Shown in pieces: positions 45,260 through 56,710 of a stretch of 64,000 nt of DNA. The position numbers were made by a program, and so were the translations under genes. Source of the stretch: Zelopaecilomyces penicillatus (lineage: Eukaryota; Ascomycota; Sordariomycetes; Hypocreales; Pseudodiploosporaceae); the NCBI GenBank assembly GCA_005765155.1, contig VCCP01000003.1, forward strand, positions 4,092,001 to 4,156,000. The letters run 5' to 3'. Below the pieces are notes generated by a model, which did not search any database, had not been told where the DNA came from, and saw only the letters and a list, made by a program, of their open reading frames with translations. Each line of letters starts with the position of its first letter. Position 1 is the first letter of the stretch.

Positions 45260-47120
45260 CTCGCACCTGCACACTTATATTGGGATTGCGGGCGCCATTT
45301 TCAATAACAGCAGTAATAGCAAAATAATTGGCCCTCTTGATGATGTTTCTCCCTCGTTGTCAGGTATTATAATTAATGACATTCATGCTGCTGTTCCTTA
45401 TGCTTTGCTTATTAAAGCGCTTAGATGGGCATCACCAAGTTGCCGGAACTTCACGCCACAATTAAGCCACCTACACAGGACCCCGTGCTCCAACTTTTGT
45501 CGATAGTCTTACTTTCAAGATACCCGTGATTTCCTATTTCGTCCTGCTCATGATACCTAAATAGTTTTATGGCAATGATTAAGAAAAATTTGGGTTTGCG
45601 GTGACCAGGACTTCTCACGCTGCCACACCTGCCACACTAACCCCGATCAGACTAGCTAGTAGCCAATATCTCATCTCATCAATCATCACACCCTGCTTAA
45701 CTCACTATCAATATCTTGTGACCCAAGCGCATTGTCCACTTCGTCCCCCAATAATCCATCACCTACCTACTTACACACACATTCACGGAATGCTTTGTCC
45801 TCTCGGCGCTGACTCCCACCAAACTTGCTGCTTATTTCCCTCCCACTCGCAGCCACACCCCCCCAGTTCCTTGCCGTGTCTCAGTATGTATCTCAAGAAA
45901 CTTTTTGAAAGCCGAGCCGAATAATCGGTCAGGCGGCTCGGGTTATCCTTCTCTTTTCGATAAATCCAGGCTTACCTTTTGCACACTTCAACACGGCCCG
46001 CACGCTGACGCGCGCACCGGCCCCGGACATGGCTGTCATTCATTCATAGCCAACGGCCACGGAGAAAGAAAGAAGCCTAATCATGCCACTGCTTGCCATG
46101 TTCTCCGATGCATAATCGCCTAAATCCGTGTCTGCATCGAGAATCTCCCACAGACGACGGCATATTGAACACTTCCTTCCATGGTAGTAAGGCTCCGTAG
46201 GACTGTGTTGACGAATCAGCAACATTACCATCCTCTCCGGAACGCATTGATGATGGACCAAACCCGAAACAAGCATTATATTACAACCTCATATTCGATA
46301 TCGCTCTGGCATGATTCTTTCGCATGATAGCTAACCACCACTAGACCCCTTGGAGTTCACAATTGATCAATGCTTCTCCAAAAAAAAATATAAGGAAGCA
46401 AGGTGTCGACTACGAGTACAGCTGCTTCCTCCGCGACGGATCCGGATAGCTTAGACAACCGTGACGCCATCATATCAATGACGTATTGCAAAGAAAATTA
46501 TCAAATCACTTGACACAATCACGTACAAATCAATAAAGGATGCAAAAGGACGGGACTTTTGAGAAAGCATCAATTTTTGACAAGCTAAAAAAGAAGCGAC
46601 AATGACATGCAACCCTCCCTGTCCAAGTGAGGAGATCCGAGCATGGAAACTTCCACATGCCGACCAATGTCGGCCGAATGTAGTGCGCCTATGCCTCGGA
46701 AAGAATAGAAGATGCCCATTGTGTGCGGAATCCAGCGCACCTTGGGCATATAACAGACCTCAAAGCGCCGTCTCACATGCCTGGATCCATAAAGTATCAT
46801 CGTGATGACGCCATGCACATTGAGCCAAGATGAGACCATAAGAAAACAAAAACGAGTCTCATGGATTCGTTGTTTGGGAAAAAAAGACGAAGATCGTACA
46901 ACACGATGTCGCATAACGTACAAGAGAAGCGAAGTTCATAAATGCCTTGGTAAATTCGATCGAATCCCTGTCCATCCATGCCTAGGGGTCCCTGGCAAAA
47001 AATGAACTTCACCAAACACAGATAGCCAGCCGCCCCAAACGGAACGATGGCGTCTTGGGCCAGACCCTTAACAACACGCATAAACAAGCATCCGAGGCTT
47101 TAGAGATAGATCGTCAGAAC

Positions 47121-48132
47121 TTAGACGGTAAAGGTGTTCTCACCCAGGGGCTCGAGCACGTTCTTGCCATACTGGCCACCAAAGTTGCCTGTAAAGAAAT
47201 TAGCCATGTGTTTTTTATAGGAGTAAAAGACAGCAATGCTGCGGAGAAATCAGAATCATATAGATAAGCATCATGTACGTACCAGGAGGGTTGTAGTTGC
47301 AGACAGTGTACCAAGATGGGAAGCTCAAGACAGTGCCGGCAGGACACTTGGCAGTGAAGCAGCCAACCTTGGTTGATGACTTCCAGACAACCTGGGTGAA
47401 ATGGCCCCAATCATGCAGGCTGGAGCTTGAGGGGGGGTTTGACTGGCCATAAAATTCCCAGCTAGTCATCTCAGAGTTGTACCACTGGTTGGTAACACCC
47501 TGGGCGGCAGCCTTGACGTGCATATCATCAATATTGCCAGTTGAGCCCCAGCTGGCAAGATTTTGGCCGTAACCACCGCTGCCTTGGTCCCTATCATGAT
47601 GTTAGCAAATCGAGACGTTGATGAATTCCAAACTCCACATTTGGACTACTTACATGTCATGCTTGAAGACACAGCCCTTCGCCGTGTTCTCGGCGTATTG
47701 GGCGAGGGTTGAGTCCCATGCAAGAGCAGGGGCAGAATGGTTAGAACGGTGGATGTTGTGCTGCTTCAGCATGGTGCCTTCGTATCCTCCAAGATTACCG
47801 GTGTCGGGCTGAGGCTTGGGAGCAGGCTTGGGAGCAGGCTTCACCTCGGGCTTGGGCTTGACAACAACTGGGGGAGGGGCAGGGACAGGCACCTCAACCT
47901 TGGGAGGTGCTGGCAGAGGGGCCGGAGTAGTCTGAGGAGGTGCAGGTGCAGGTGTCGTCGGGACGGCATGGGCTGCGTTCTTAACGTAGACACCAGCAGT
48001 GGGAGCAGCGTCGGCAGTGACAGTAACAGTAACAACCTCAACCACCCACTTTGTCTCCATGACACGCTTTCGGAGGGGACTGGCAGTGGCCAGGATGGCG
48101 CTGGCCGCAACGAGAAAAACTGAGGACTTCAT
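47121..48132 (-). CDS. Secreted CAP/PR-1-like protein
   Basis: Three exons on the minus strand, 47654-48132, 47283-47590 and 47121-47188, encode 284 residues. The start Met-Lys-Ser-Ser-Val-Phe-Leu-Val-Ala-Ala begins a clear signal peptide (residues 1-18), followed by Leu-Arg-Lys-Arg at 20-23, a likely Kex2 site. Residues 57-110 are a Pro/Ala/Lys/Val-rich linker. The CAP domain spans about 119-284: Gln-His-Asn-Ile-His-Arg near 124, Tyr-Gly-Gln-Asn-Leu-Ala, the CAP1 signature Gly-His-Phe-Thr-Gln-Val-Val-Trp-Lys-Ser-Ser, and the CAP2 signature Val-Cys-Asn-Tyr-Asn-Pro-Pro-Gly-Asn, which intron 2 splits. Fungal Pry proteins of this superfamily bind sterols and fatty acids and are exported; some plant-pathogen members act as virulence factors. 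The ligand and role here are unknown. It is the only supported gene across 14 kb. Confidence 0.92.
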
Positions 48133-51100
48133 TTTGGCGTTGTGTTACACACGATTTGTTGCCTTGTTTTAATAAAAGTCTGTAAGTAGATCAGCGTTTG
48201 TGAAAGCAGGTTGATGCGGAAATCCAAGAGCGTCAAGATTGCTTATACAGATGCACATTCCCATGATGAAAATATATATATGTACAAATTGGAGGTCAGA
48301 TGTAAACAGTAGAGCCGTGATTCACCGTGCCCCTGCCCGTCATTGCTCTCTGTACAATATATTTCGACTGGAGATGCATCGCAAAGTGGAGAATGCGCTT
48401 ACCTGGGAGTAGCAATTTCTTGGAGGGGTTAAGACTGGATGATAACACAGATATCAAGGCGGCAGATCAGTGGATATAAATCGCAGCGTGCTTCAGAACC
48501 AGTCTGGTAATTGCTGCTTCAAAGGCAAAGATAGAAAGAGGCGAGAGAGTGTGGTCGGACAACAGGCAAGACTTTGAGTCGTCGGCTGTGAGGTCGGATA
48601 AAGGAAGGAAGGACACGGCAGGATGCGCACACTCGTCGACGAGGTGGGTTGGCAAAGGGATCGCGAGTTTTGGGATGCGAAGGCCGGGATATATCAGAAA
48701 AAGAAGAAAATCAAAGTTCAGGCAAAGGAGTGGAATGTGCCGGCTGGGACACGAAAAGGAGCGTATGGGACTAGAGAGAGGGTGGAAAACGGACAGCTGG
48801 TCGCAGAACTGGTCAAGTTAACAACCAGAGGCTTGTTTGGAGGAGGAGGGTGAGGCGAAAAAGAGAGCGGAGGACAGAGTTTGGGAAGGCGGCGTGTTAA
48901 TAAGGCGTGGCCAACAGATTACTGCAGCACTGGGGCAACCCTGGCAGACTGGCAGACTGGCACAGACAGTTGCAGACAGACGACGCCCTCAGGTACCAGA
49001 TGAGGGTAATGGAAGTTGGGGATGGGCAAAGCGGGTGTGGGCACTGTGAGTGGGAGGGGGGGCTTGAAGCCATGTTTCGCTAACAATTGGTTGCAGCCAT
49101 CTCGACACACGCCCCCCCACCCCTCCCTCTAACTCTCAATCTCTCTCTCTCTCTCTCCTCCCCAGAAAATAACTCCCACAAAAAAAGGCCTCTCCTCCAT
49201 TACTTAGCTCCAGGGGGGGCACAACACGGTCCACCATCAATCGTCGTCACCACTGGGTCGTCCTCATTAATTGCGAACAGCAGTGCATGCGCGGTTCCTT
49301 GGAAGAGTGGTGACGCCCTTGGCGCTGTGGCCAGGTCCGCCATGGCACCTGTATTGTAATGGCGGTCGGTCACCAAGACCACCACTTGTGAGTTCCCCTC
49401 GTGTCGTACTCCGTACATTCGTTCAAAACTCTACCTACAGCAGATCTAGCCTCTGCTCCGTAGACATTACAATAACGTTTTTCTGAGGTGGAGGGGGGTG
49501 CATCGGCGTCTTTCCATATTTAGTACCCAACACTTTCTACGAACATCAGGACTCGTATTCAGACAAAGCCACTACCCAATGCTAGCTAGTCCTCCGATCC
49601 AGCAAACGGGAGGAGCCAGGCGATAACACAAACCCCAGTGTCGAATCGGTCGAGGCCTTAATACCTAGTGTGGCTAGGAGAAGCAGAGAAAACCTATGTT
49701 TAGTGCGGCCTCTGGAATTAGAACCATGTCGATGGGATTCATAGGATGATTAAGCTTACTACTCTACTTTTGGGTTCATCTTCGACGACAAGCCGAAAAG
49801 GGCAGCACACACAGCCGTTGCCTATACGCCTTTGTTTGCACCCGGTATGCCAATCCCCCCCCCCAATAATCTGTCTGTTTGTCGCCATAGATTCATTGTT
49901 TGGTATCAGACAGGGCGACCATGCCGTCCGTCACCTTGGACACCGTACATGGGTCTCAGACAACCGCCTCATTGAACAGTTCTTTCGTCTCAGCGATTCC
50001 CAGGCAAGTCTCGGACAACAGACAATATTCCTTGATCCAGCCAAAAGTGGGACGAGGCTAGTTTGCGGAAAAAGAAAAACAAAACAAAACCGCCATGCGC
50101 TGACCAGCAGTACTGACGATGTAATGCATGCGGCACGACATCTTTCGACACAGTGGCGCTCTACAAGAAGACGGTGCAGGCAGAGCTATTCTGGAATCTA
50201 ATAATATGGGTTTCCCATGTTTCCCTCATTGTTCTGCAAATCACGACCGACCCAGATGAATATTCAATTCCTAACCCCAAACAAGATTTGTTCCCCGCTC
50301 TAACTACTGCCGGTATTGGCATTGATCTTCATTCCAAACACGCTGAAGAGTTTTCATCCCGAATGCTCCCCGCGGAATTGCGAAACAAACAAACATGGCT
50401 ACTAGCAGAGCGCTTCCCGTCATCGGTCGGAGATCTTTCAGTGATGGAAAGCTGTGGCCAAGCCGATGGATGCGAAATCCCAGGAACACTTGGGGGGGGT
50501 TGATCCATTCACGACACCCCTCTTGACCCACCCATCGTCCCCTCGGTGCCTTGCAGCACAACAACCATGCAGCACTGTGGCGGCTTGGCAGGCCCAGCCA
50601 ACGAACACCCTCGATCTCTCAGGGTCCCATCGAACAAGCTACAATGGCTTGGGCGGGGCTGCTGCCCCTGAAACCGCTCTAATCTCGGGTGGGGGAGGGT
50701 TGGAGGGGGGGCGGCCGGGGCAACACAGCCATTGAGCGTTTGCGCCCCTTTCATCATCTTCCAAGTGGCCGCTCTAACGGGCGACATCCATATTCCGGTC
50801 GGCGGCTACCTGGAAACCAGCAGCCTCCCCCTTCGTATTTCCTATTCTATTATTGCCTTCCAGCCTGGGTCCAGACCCTGCGTAACCGCCATCATTGACG
50901 ACGACCCAAGCGCAAGCGAGATGCTGAAAGCGTGGCTTCCTGAATCCTTGATAACCTGGTTACAGAATTATAGGGCGGAGTGGAATGGAGAAGAAGAACA
51001 AGATATGCTGGTGTCTCACCCAATGGCCTTGTTGCCATGGTTCTGAGACTGCGGGAATTCCCCACAGGTTTTTGACTTTGCTCTCCGGGCTCTGCCCCTC

Positions 51101-54025
51101 AGACATTTTGTCGTGAGCTTGGCAAATCATTGATTTTGTCGATGAATTGCTCCGTAACCCAAGTCGCCATCAATATTAGGGTTCGGATTCAATACCTCAC
51201 CTGGCATAATCACCATCTATCTGCATTGCTGCCGTAGCATTCTTCGAGTACGAGAGGCATTGTCGAAATGCGGGGTGCAGGGTGTATGCACAGTGCATTA
51301 TACTGATATCGCACACTGAGACTGCAGTACAAACCTGACCAGGCTGACAATTTCCAAGTAATTACGAACTAGACACAACACCAGTAATCATGTTCCCAAC
51401 AACGTCGCATTGATCCCGTCAATTAATCAAAACAATTTCTTGCGGCCATAATCATGTACAATTCAACTTCAAGCGAGATCACAAATGATTACACAAACTA
51501 TGGCTCAATGGGGTAGGTCGGATGGGATGCAATTTCTCTGCCCAGTGTGCCTCAGTGGGCAGTAATTACATGATGAGACTCTGCCCTCTCTCAAATAACA
51601 CACTGGAAAGATAGCATAAGCATGATGAGGGAAGTTTGCAGGCGCATGCTATTATCTATCCTGGTACACACTTTCGGGTTGGGAAGGTGGTTGAACGGGC
51701 CCAGCCGTATTGCTTGCTAATTCGCCTGTTGTTTAGGCCCAGCGAAACTGCATGAATATCTGGCCTCTCCACCTATTTACAATCAATGCCGGTTCAAACA
51801 TATTCTCCTTCTTCCTCTTCTTCTCCTCAACCAACTCATTCGCTTTCGTGTCTGTTCCTACAGGCTTCATCCCATACCTTCTTCTATTACCGGGACCATC
51901 ATTAATTACTTGGCATCAAGAACGTATATTTCTTTTCTGTGTAATCTGTTCGGAACATCAGCTTGCTCCAGGATCCACAGCTTCTCGCGTGTAGCCGCAC
52001 GGTCGCTGCCGCTTGTTCGCCTCCCAATGAATCGGATATATTGAAAGCGGGAACCCTGTGCAGGCATCATGCTGCTTTGTAACGCTTTTCTTGATACCAC
52101 GGCGACACGACCTGCATTATCGACGAAAGAAAAAAGAAAAAATTGTCTTTCGCCCTGTTTGACCAGAAATGGCACCAATCGGACAGACCACCAGTCTTTG
52201 AGCATTGATATTGATTGCCGCCCCGATTTGAGCCTAGTGTCAACTAGTATTTAGCTCATTCACCACCCTCCCAGTCCGTGTTTCCCCTGACTATCATCAA
52301 CGCCAACAGGAACAGGGCCCCCAACCTCAAGCGCCCATGTTGGTAGCTGGAGACTTGGCGTCTGAGAGCGAGCTCTCCGCAGAACCCCAATAGGTAAATG
52401 GAGTTGGGCCACCAAATTGGGCCATTCAGCCCAGGAGTCAATAGCATAATTCCCATCAGCCACAGACTCCTAGACAGCCTTGAGGGATGCCGTCGGTAGT
52501 GGGCAATAAACAGACAGTGGAAACAATGGCTTCTGGGCCACAGACACACGACCGCTCTCGAACAATCCGGAGGCTCTGGAGGCATGGCCCTCGCCTTTTT
52601 TGCTGATCAACGCCATGATTGCTCGTATACACCTAACCTACAGGTGCATGTATTGCTTGTTTCGGTCATCATTACTCGTGCTGCTGTGCAACTGATTCTG
52701 TGTGTCTTACGCACACACCCCTCTCCCCATCGTGTTCAGGCACGAGATGCCTAAACATTGACGTCAGCGCATGGATGTGTCTGTGATCATTTTGGCCTGT
52801 GTGATGCACTGTCCACTCAACGCCGCAGCTGGCCCAATCAATGCAAGCACGCTAATTACTTCATCGGGCAGTAGTAAGATGTCATGTCGAATCAGACAAG
52901 CAGAAAGCACAGTTTGCCTACCCTGCAGGTACTCACCATAATCCCACGTCACTTTACAACACGGCTCCTCTCAGTTCAGTTGTCATGATTCTTCCCCCGT
53001 GGCAAAGGAAAACGCTGCCACGTGGTTCATTGTCCGAGAACACTGGAGACTGGCTTGGGCAACTACTAGACGAGTCATCTGGAACCCAACAACTGCCGTT
53101 TCGCAGACTTGCAGCGGCCGCTGTGATGCAGAGGACAAAGGAACAGAGGACTACTGGATTTGTCTCGTTCTAGTATCACTTAATTGGCTCCCAATAAAGT
53201 AACGCACTTTTATTCGCTTTGGCCCACGCTGGTGAGCCGGTCTTCCCTGAGCACAGGAATACGGATATGCTTCTGCCAACCCTCTTGAATCATGGCAAGC
53301 TCTAATCGTCCCATGCCTCACGTCCAGCCTTTTCGCTTAGATGAGGCAGTGTGCCGAACACTGACAGTAAGGAACACCGTTGACTAGGTATCCGAAGAGG
53401 CTCGGCTTATTCACTTCGTCCTACCGTTACTCAGCGGCAAGACATTATGAACCCAGATATATCTCATTAACTTTGTGAAGCCGAACCCCGCTTCAAAAAG
53501 TCCATGTGTCTGTCAAGCCCTCTGAATGTGTGAACACAAGCTGTTAATTGATTATTGACCCAAGAGCGATGTACAACAGACACACTAGCTTCCTAAAGTT
53601 TAGATGGGGACTGAGTGGAATTGACGTCTGGGATTGATTAAACATGGGTACAGAAGCTAATATGCGATGTTTCCGCGGGTTCCGTAGCGAGGAAAAATTC
53701 GAACTTTCGATATATGAATGCCTCTCTCCTTCTCCTCACCATAGAGATATAGCAACACTGAGGGGGAGACGCGCTAATACGACAAGGAACCATGCATATC
53801 GTCATTTCGTGTCACTGCGCATAACACCGCTTGGTCTGAAGCAATATCATGACTGCCCCCCCGTCGAAACCCACACCGGGCCACTCTGTCGGAGTGGGGA
53901 CATGGTGGACTTTATGAGAAATATGTGTAAAATAAGATGCTAGTAAACAGCGTAGAAAGCTTGGTGTTTCGATTTAATGACAATTGTACACGATATAGTC
54001 CCCACCCGTCTATCAAAAAACCTAC
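48133..54025. other. Second gene-poor region, no supported gene
   Basis: A 5.9-kb stretch upstream of the CAP gene and downstream of the NDUFA8-type gene. Three plus-strand ORFs in series (49746-50201, 50153-50503, 50732-51046) have no family resemblance. TACTCCGTA occurs at 49407-49415 and a C10 run at about 49855-49864. The first ~700 bases before the CAP start are the likely promoter of that gene. Confidence 0.45.
49141..49156 (+). repeat. (CT)8 microsatellite
   Basis: Eight CT units inside a longer pyrimidine-rich stretch (about 49110-49165). Confidence 0.85.
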
Positions 54026-54885
54026 TCATTGCTTCGCATCACTCTGTTGTCCTGCAACGAAAGGCTTACCGTCACCAGGTCCAATACGCACATCAGCAAA
54101 AATCTGCTTTGGCCGTAGCTCAACGGGGGTCACGTTGTTTGGCTGGTCAGGAATCTTCTTTTCGAGTTTCTGGGAAGGAGCATCTGATGTTAGTAAAAAG
54201 GAGCGTGTCGAATGGCTACATCGGCGGGGGTGTATTAGAAAAGGGCAGCAGCCTACCAAGTTGTCAAACACGCATTGATTTAGTTTCCACTCAGCGGGAC
54301 GGCACTGCCAGAGCTGCTGGTTTCGGTTGTCGAGGCACTCCCAGTGCTTTCGGAACTCTGACAGACAGTGGGTGTTGATATCTTTGAGTCTGTTCACCCC
54401 ATAGCACGTTAGCTTTGGAACATGTTTCCTGCTGTGTAGAACTTGTAGCCCCTGATAGCTTGCAAAGATGAACCCGCCTATTGCAAATGAATGGGCCAAG
54501 AAGGGGAAAAATAAAAACCACCAAAAACATACACGCTCTGGGCACAGCGAGTAACCCTTCGTCCCTCCTTCATGCACTCAAATTCTCCTCGGCCAGGGTT
54601 CTCCGTCTTGCACTGCATGTAATCATCGTTGTAGTCGCGGCATCGGGCGCCGATGAAGAAGGAAGCAGACAAAAGAGGTGCAGAGCTCGCGCCAATTTCC
54701 TTGACTTGCGGGATATCGTCAGGTAAAGGTGTGGTGTCGATGAGCACCTGCTGGTGGAACCTGGCAAATGTTAGAACTTGAGCCCTATTTCGAGAACACC
54801 AATTCGCATCCCAATCGGGCCAATTGCCCCCAATGCAGGATCTCCGGGGAGAGAGTAAAACTCACTGGGATCTTCGGCTCGACAT
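54026..54885 (-). CDS. NDUFA8: Mitochondrial complex I accessory subunit, NDUFA8 type (20.8 kDa in Neurospora)
   Basis: Four exons on the minus strand, 54866-54885, 54533-54760, 54257-54389 and 54026-54169, encode 174 residues. The first exon is only 20 nt (Met-Ser-Ser-Arg-Arg-Ser-Gln). Four Cx9C motifs are visible: Cys-Arg-Asp-Tyr...Met-Gln-Cys, Cys-Met-Lys-Glu...Thr-Arg-Cys, Cys-Leu-Ser-Glu...Trp-Glu-Cys and Cys-Arg-Pro-Ala...Asn-Gln-Cys. A double CHCH pattern with Lys-Asp-Ile-Asn-Thr-His-Cys is typical of NDUFA8, which sits on the intermembrane-space face of NADH:ubiquinone oxidoreductase after Mia40-type oxidative import. There is no N-terminal presequence, as expected for such substrates. 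The exon 4 acceptor was chosen at CCCAG because the nearer ATCAG breaks the frame. It is divergent from NUP57. Confidence 0.93.
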
Positions 54886-55558
54886 TTTGCTAGGGTTCCG
54901 GGTTGCCCGTCGTGAAGCTCTGGGGTGCGGTGATGCAGAGCTGTGAGGTTGTTTGTCTTGCGATTTGGTGGAAAGATGGTAGTCTGTGTTGACCAATCAC
55001 ATTCTCTTTGTGGGTCAGCCAGCTCAGCCTTGCGCAGTTATCTTGAATAATATCTGCAGAAACGTGCTGTGGAGATGATTTAAACAATCTAATGTCTTAA
55101 GATGACGATTTATTTGTTTTAAAATGTGCAAAAGCTAATGATTCATATGCTCTTATCTATCGGTTTACTGTTGTTGAGGTGATCATGATGAATCTCGACT
55201 GAGTAGCTGCCATTGTGATTGGCTGAGGTGACCCACGAGGCTGAGCCACGGAAGCACTTCACCTCTGAAGGTACCTTGGTACATTGATGTCGTGAGCGCG
55301 CGAGGCAGCTACAATTTTGGTGCACGACAACAAATTCGCAGAGCACCTTCACGTTCATGTCGACGCGAGCAGTGTTCAATCCCGACCCCCAACGACTCCG
55401 CACCCACGGAATATTCCTATTCGAATCTTAGCGACTCATTTTGACTAGGCCTGAGGAATTAGCACTGGACTGTTAAGTTTTGGTCAAGCTCCTCGCAGAG
55501 CCCCAAGTTGTATCGTCAACACTCCACGGCCGCCTCGAGACAAGTTTTCTTGACAAAG
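54886..55558. promoter_or_regulatory. Divergent promoter region between NDUFA8-type gene and NUP57
   Basis: A 673-bp spacer separates the two start codons and must contain both promoters. No TATA box or named element could be assigned by eye. Confidence 0.6.
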
Positions 55559-56710
55559 ATGTCGCTCTTCGGGCAGTCAAAACCCATCGGCTCCGGTGGC
55601 CTTTTTGGCCAGCCGCAGCAGAATCAGCAAACCCAGATGGCTCAACCCGCACAACAAATGAATAATGCGTTTGGCCAGACCCTGGGTGCCGGTCAACAAG
55701 GAGCTGGGCTAGGAAATTCTCTGATGGGACCGCCGCAACAACCACAGCAGATGCCTACGCTAGCACAATCACAAGCTCAGCTATCGAGCTCGTTGTGGCA
55801 ACCGGGCCAGGAGACTCCACGTAAGACGCGATTTCTTCTACAAAAGAACTGAGGTATTCTTGCTCTCTGCTAACGTGTTCGCTACCGAAAGACCAGAAGC
55901 CTATTCTCGAGCAAGTGAAGTTGGTCACTGAGAAGTGGGACCCAGCAAACCCTAGCTGCGTGTTCAAGCATTATTTCTACAACAAAGTCGACGAAGCGCA
56001 CATTCCTTATTATAAACCTCAATCGTACGAAGATCCTCGCGAGTGGGAGGAAGCCCTCCAAAACAAGCCCGCTGCTGGTTTTATGCCAGTGTTATGCTCT
56101 GGCTATACTGGTGTTGCTGACCGACTCAAGACACAAAAGCGAGCCATTTCCGAATTCAACACCAGGCTGCATCAAATCAATGGCAGCCTTGATGCAATCT
56201 TGCAACGCCATGAGCTCGAGACAGAGACTAGAGCGCTTGCGGCCCGGAGGCGACAAACGATGATCAGTGGACGATGCCTGGCGCTGGCTGCTAAAGTTCA
56301 GATCCTAAGGAATAGGGGGTACGCCCTGAGTGGTGACGAGGATGATCTCAAGAATAGGCTGCAGAATCTTGAAAGGGAGGTTCAGGATCCTGCCGTCAGC
56401 GCCCGGGAAGAGGAGCTTTGGAGCAGGCTGATTATCCTTAGAGGGTACTCTGATCGTTTGAACAAAGAGATGGACAAGCCTGCGGGAGCAGACAGCGAGG
56501 TCATGGATGGGGAAACCCAGACAAAGGCGAAGAGAGTAAGTCAACCTCAAAGAACAATCTATAGCCGAGATATGGTAGCTAATCGCAAATTCACAGGTGC
56601 TGGAAGACTACGATAAGCAGCTGCAACATTTAAAGAAAGAGCTGGAGTCGTTGGGCGTTGATTTCCAGAGCTGGGAGAACAGCAAGAACTCACATTCTGG
56701 GTCTAGGTGA
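55559..56710 (+). CDS. NUP57: Nucleoporin Nup57 (Nup54 family, central channel)
   Basis: Three exons, 55559-55820, 55892-56535 and 56597-56710, encode 339 residues. The N-terminal ~90 residues are Gln/Gly/Pro-rich with only three FG-type units (Leu-Phe-Gly-Gln twice, Ala-Phe-Gly-Gln). The rest is the Nup54 alpha-helical domain: Lys-Trp-Asp-Pro-Ala-Asn-Pro-Ser-Cys-Val-Phe-Lys-His-Tyr-Phe-Tyr-Asn-Lys-Val near residue 105, then heptad-like helices to the end. In fungi Nup57 forms the central channel complex with Nsp1 and Nup49, held by Nic96 and associated with Nup192. The protein is shorter than yeast Nup57 (541 residues) because the FG region is reduced. The second acceptor (CGAAAG) is chosen for frame. 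Confidence 0.87.

Larger units (their letters stand above)
39832..47120. other. Gene-poor region with many simple repeats
   Basis: A 7.3-kb stretch in which I can support no protein gene. ORFs reach only 135 codons (40108-40515 plus) and have no recognisable domains. It contains tandem repeats, microsatellites, a 29-base A tract, runs of 9-13 C or G, and repeated words (TACGGAGTA, ACCTACCTA). Possibilities are long regulatory DNA, long untranslated leaders, non-coding transcripts or multi-exon genes too fragmented to see by eye. Transcript data would settle which. Confidence 0.5.

Noticed and set aside
39832..54025. CRISPR array, transposon or biosynthetic cluster in the gene-poor island
   Set aside because: No regularly spaced repeats, no transposase or reverse-transcriptase frames, no terminal repeats, and no biosynthetic enzymes.
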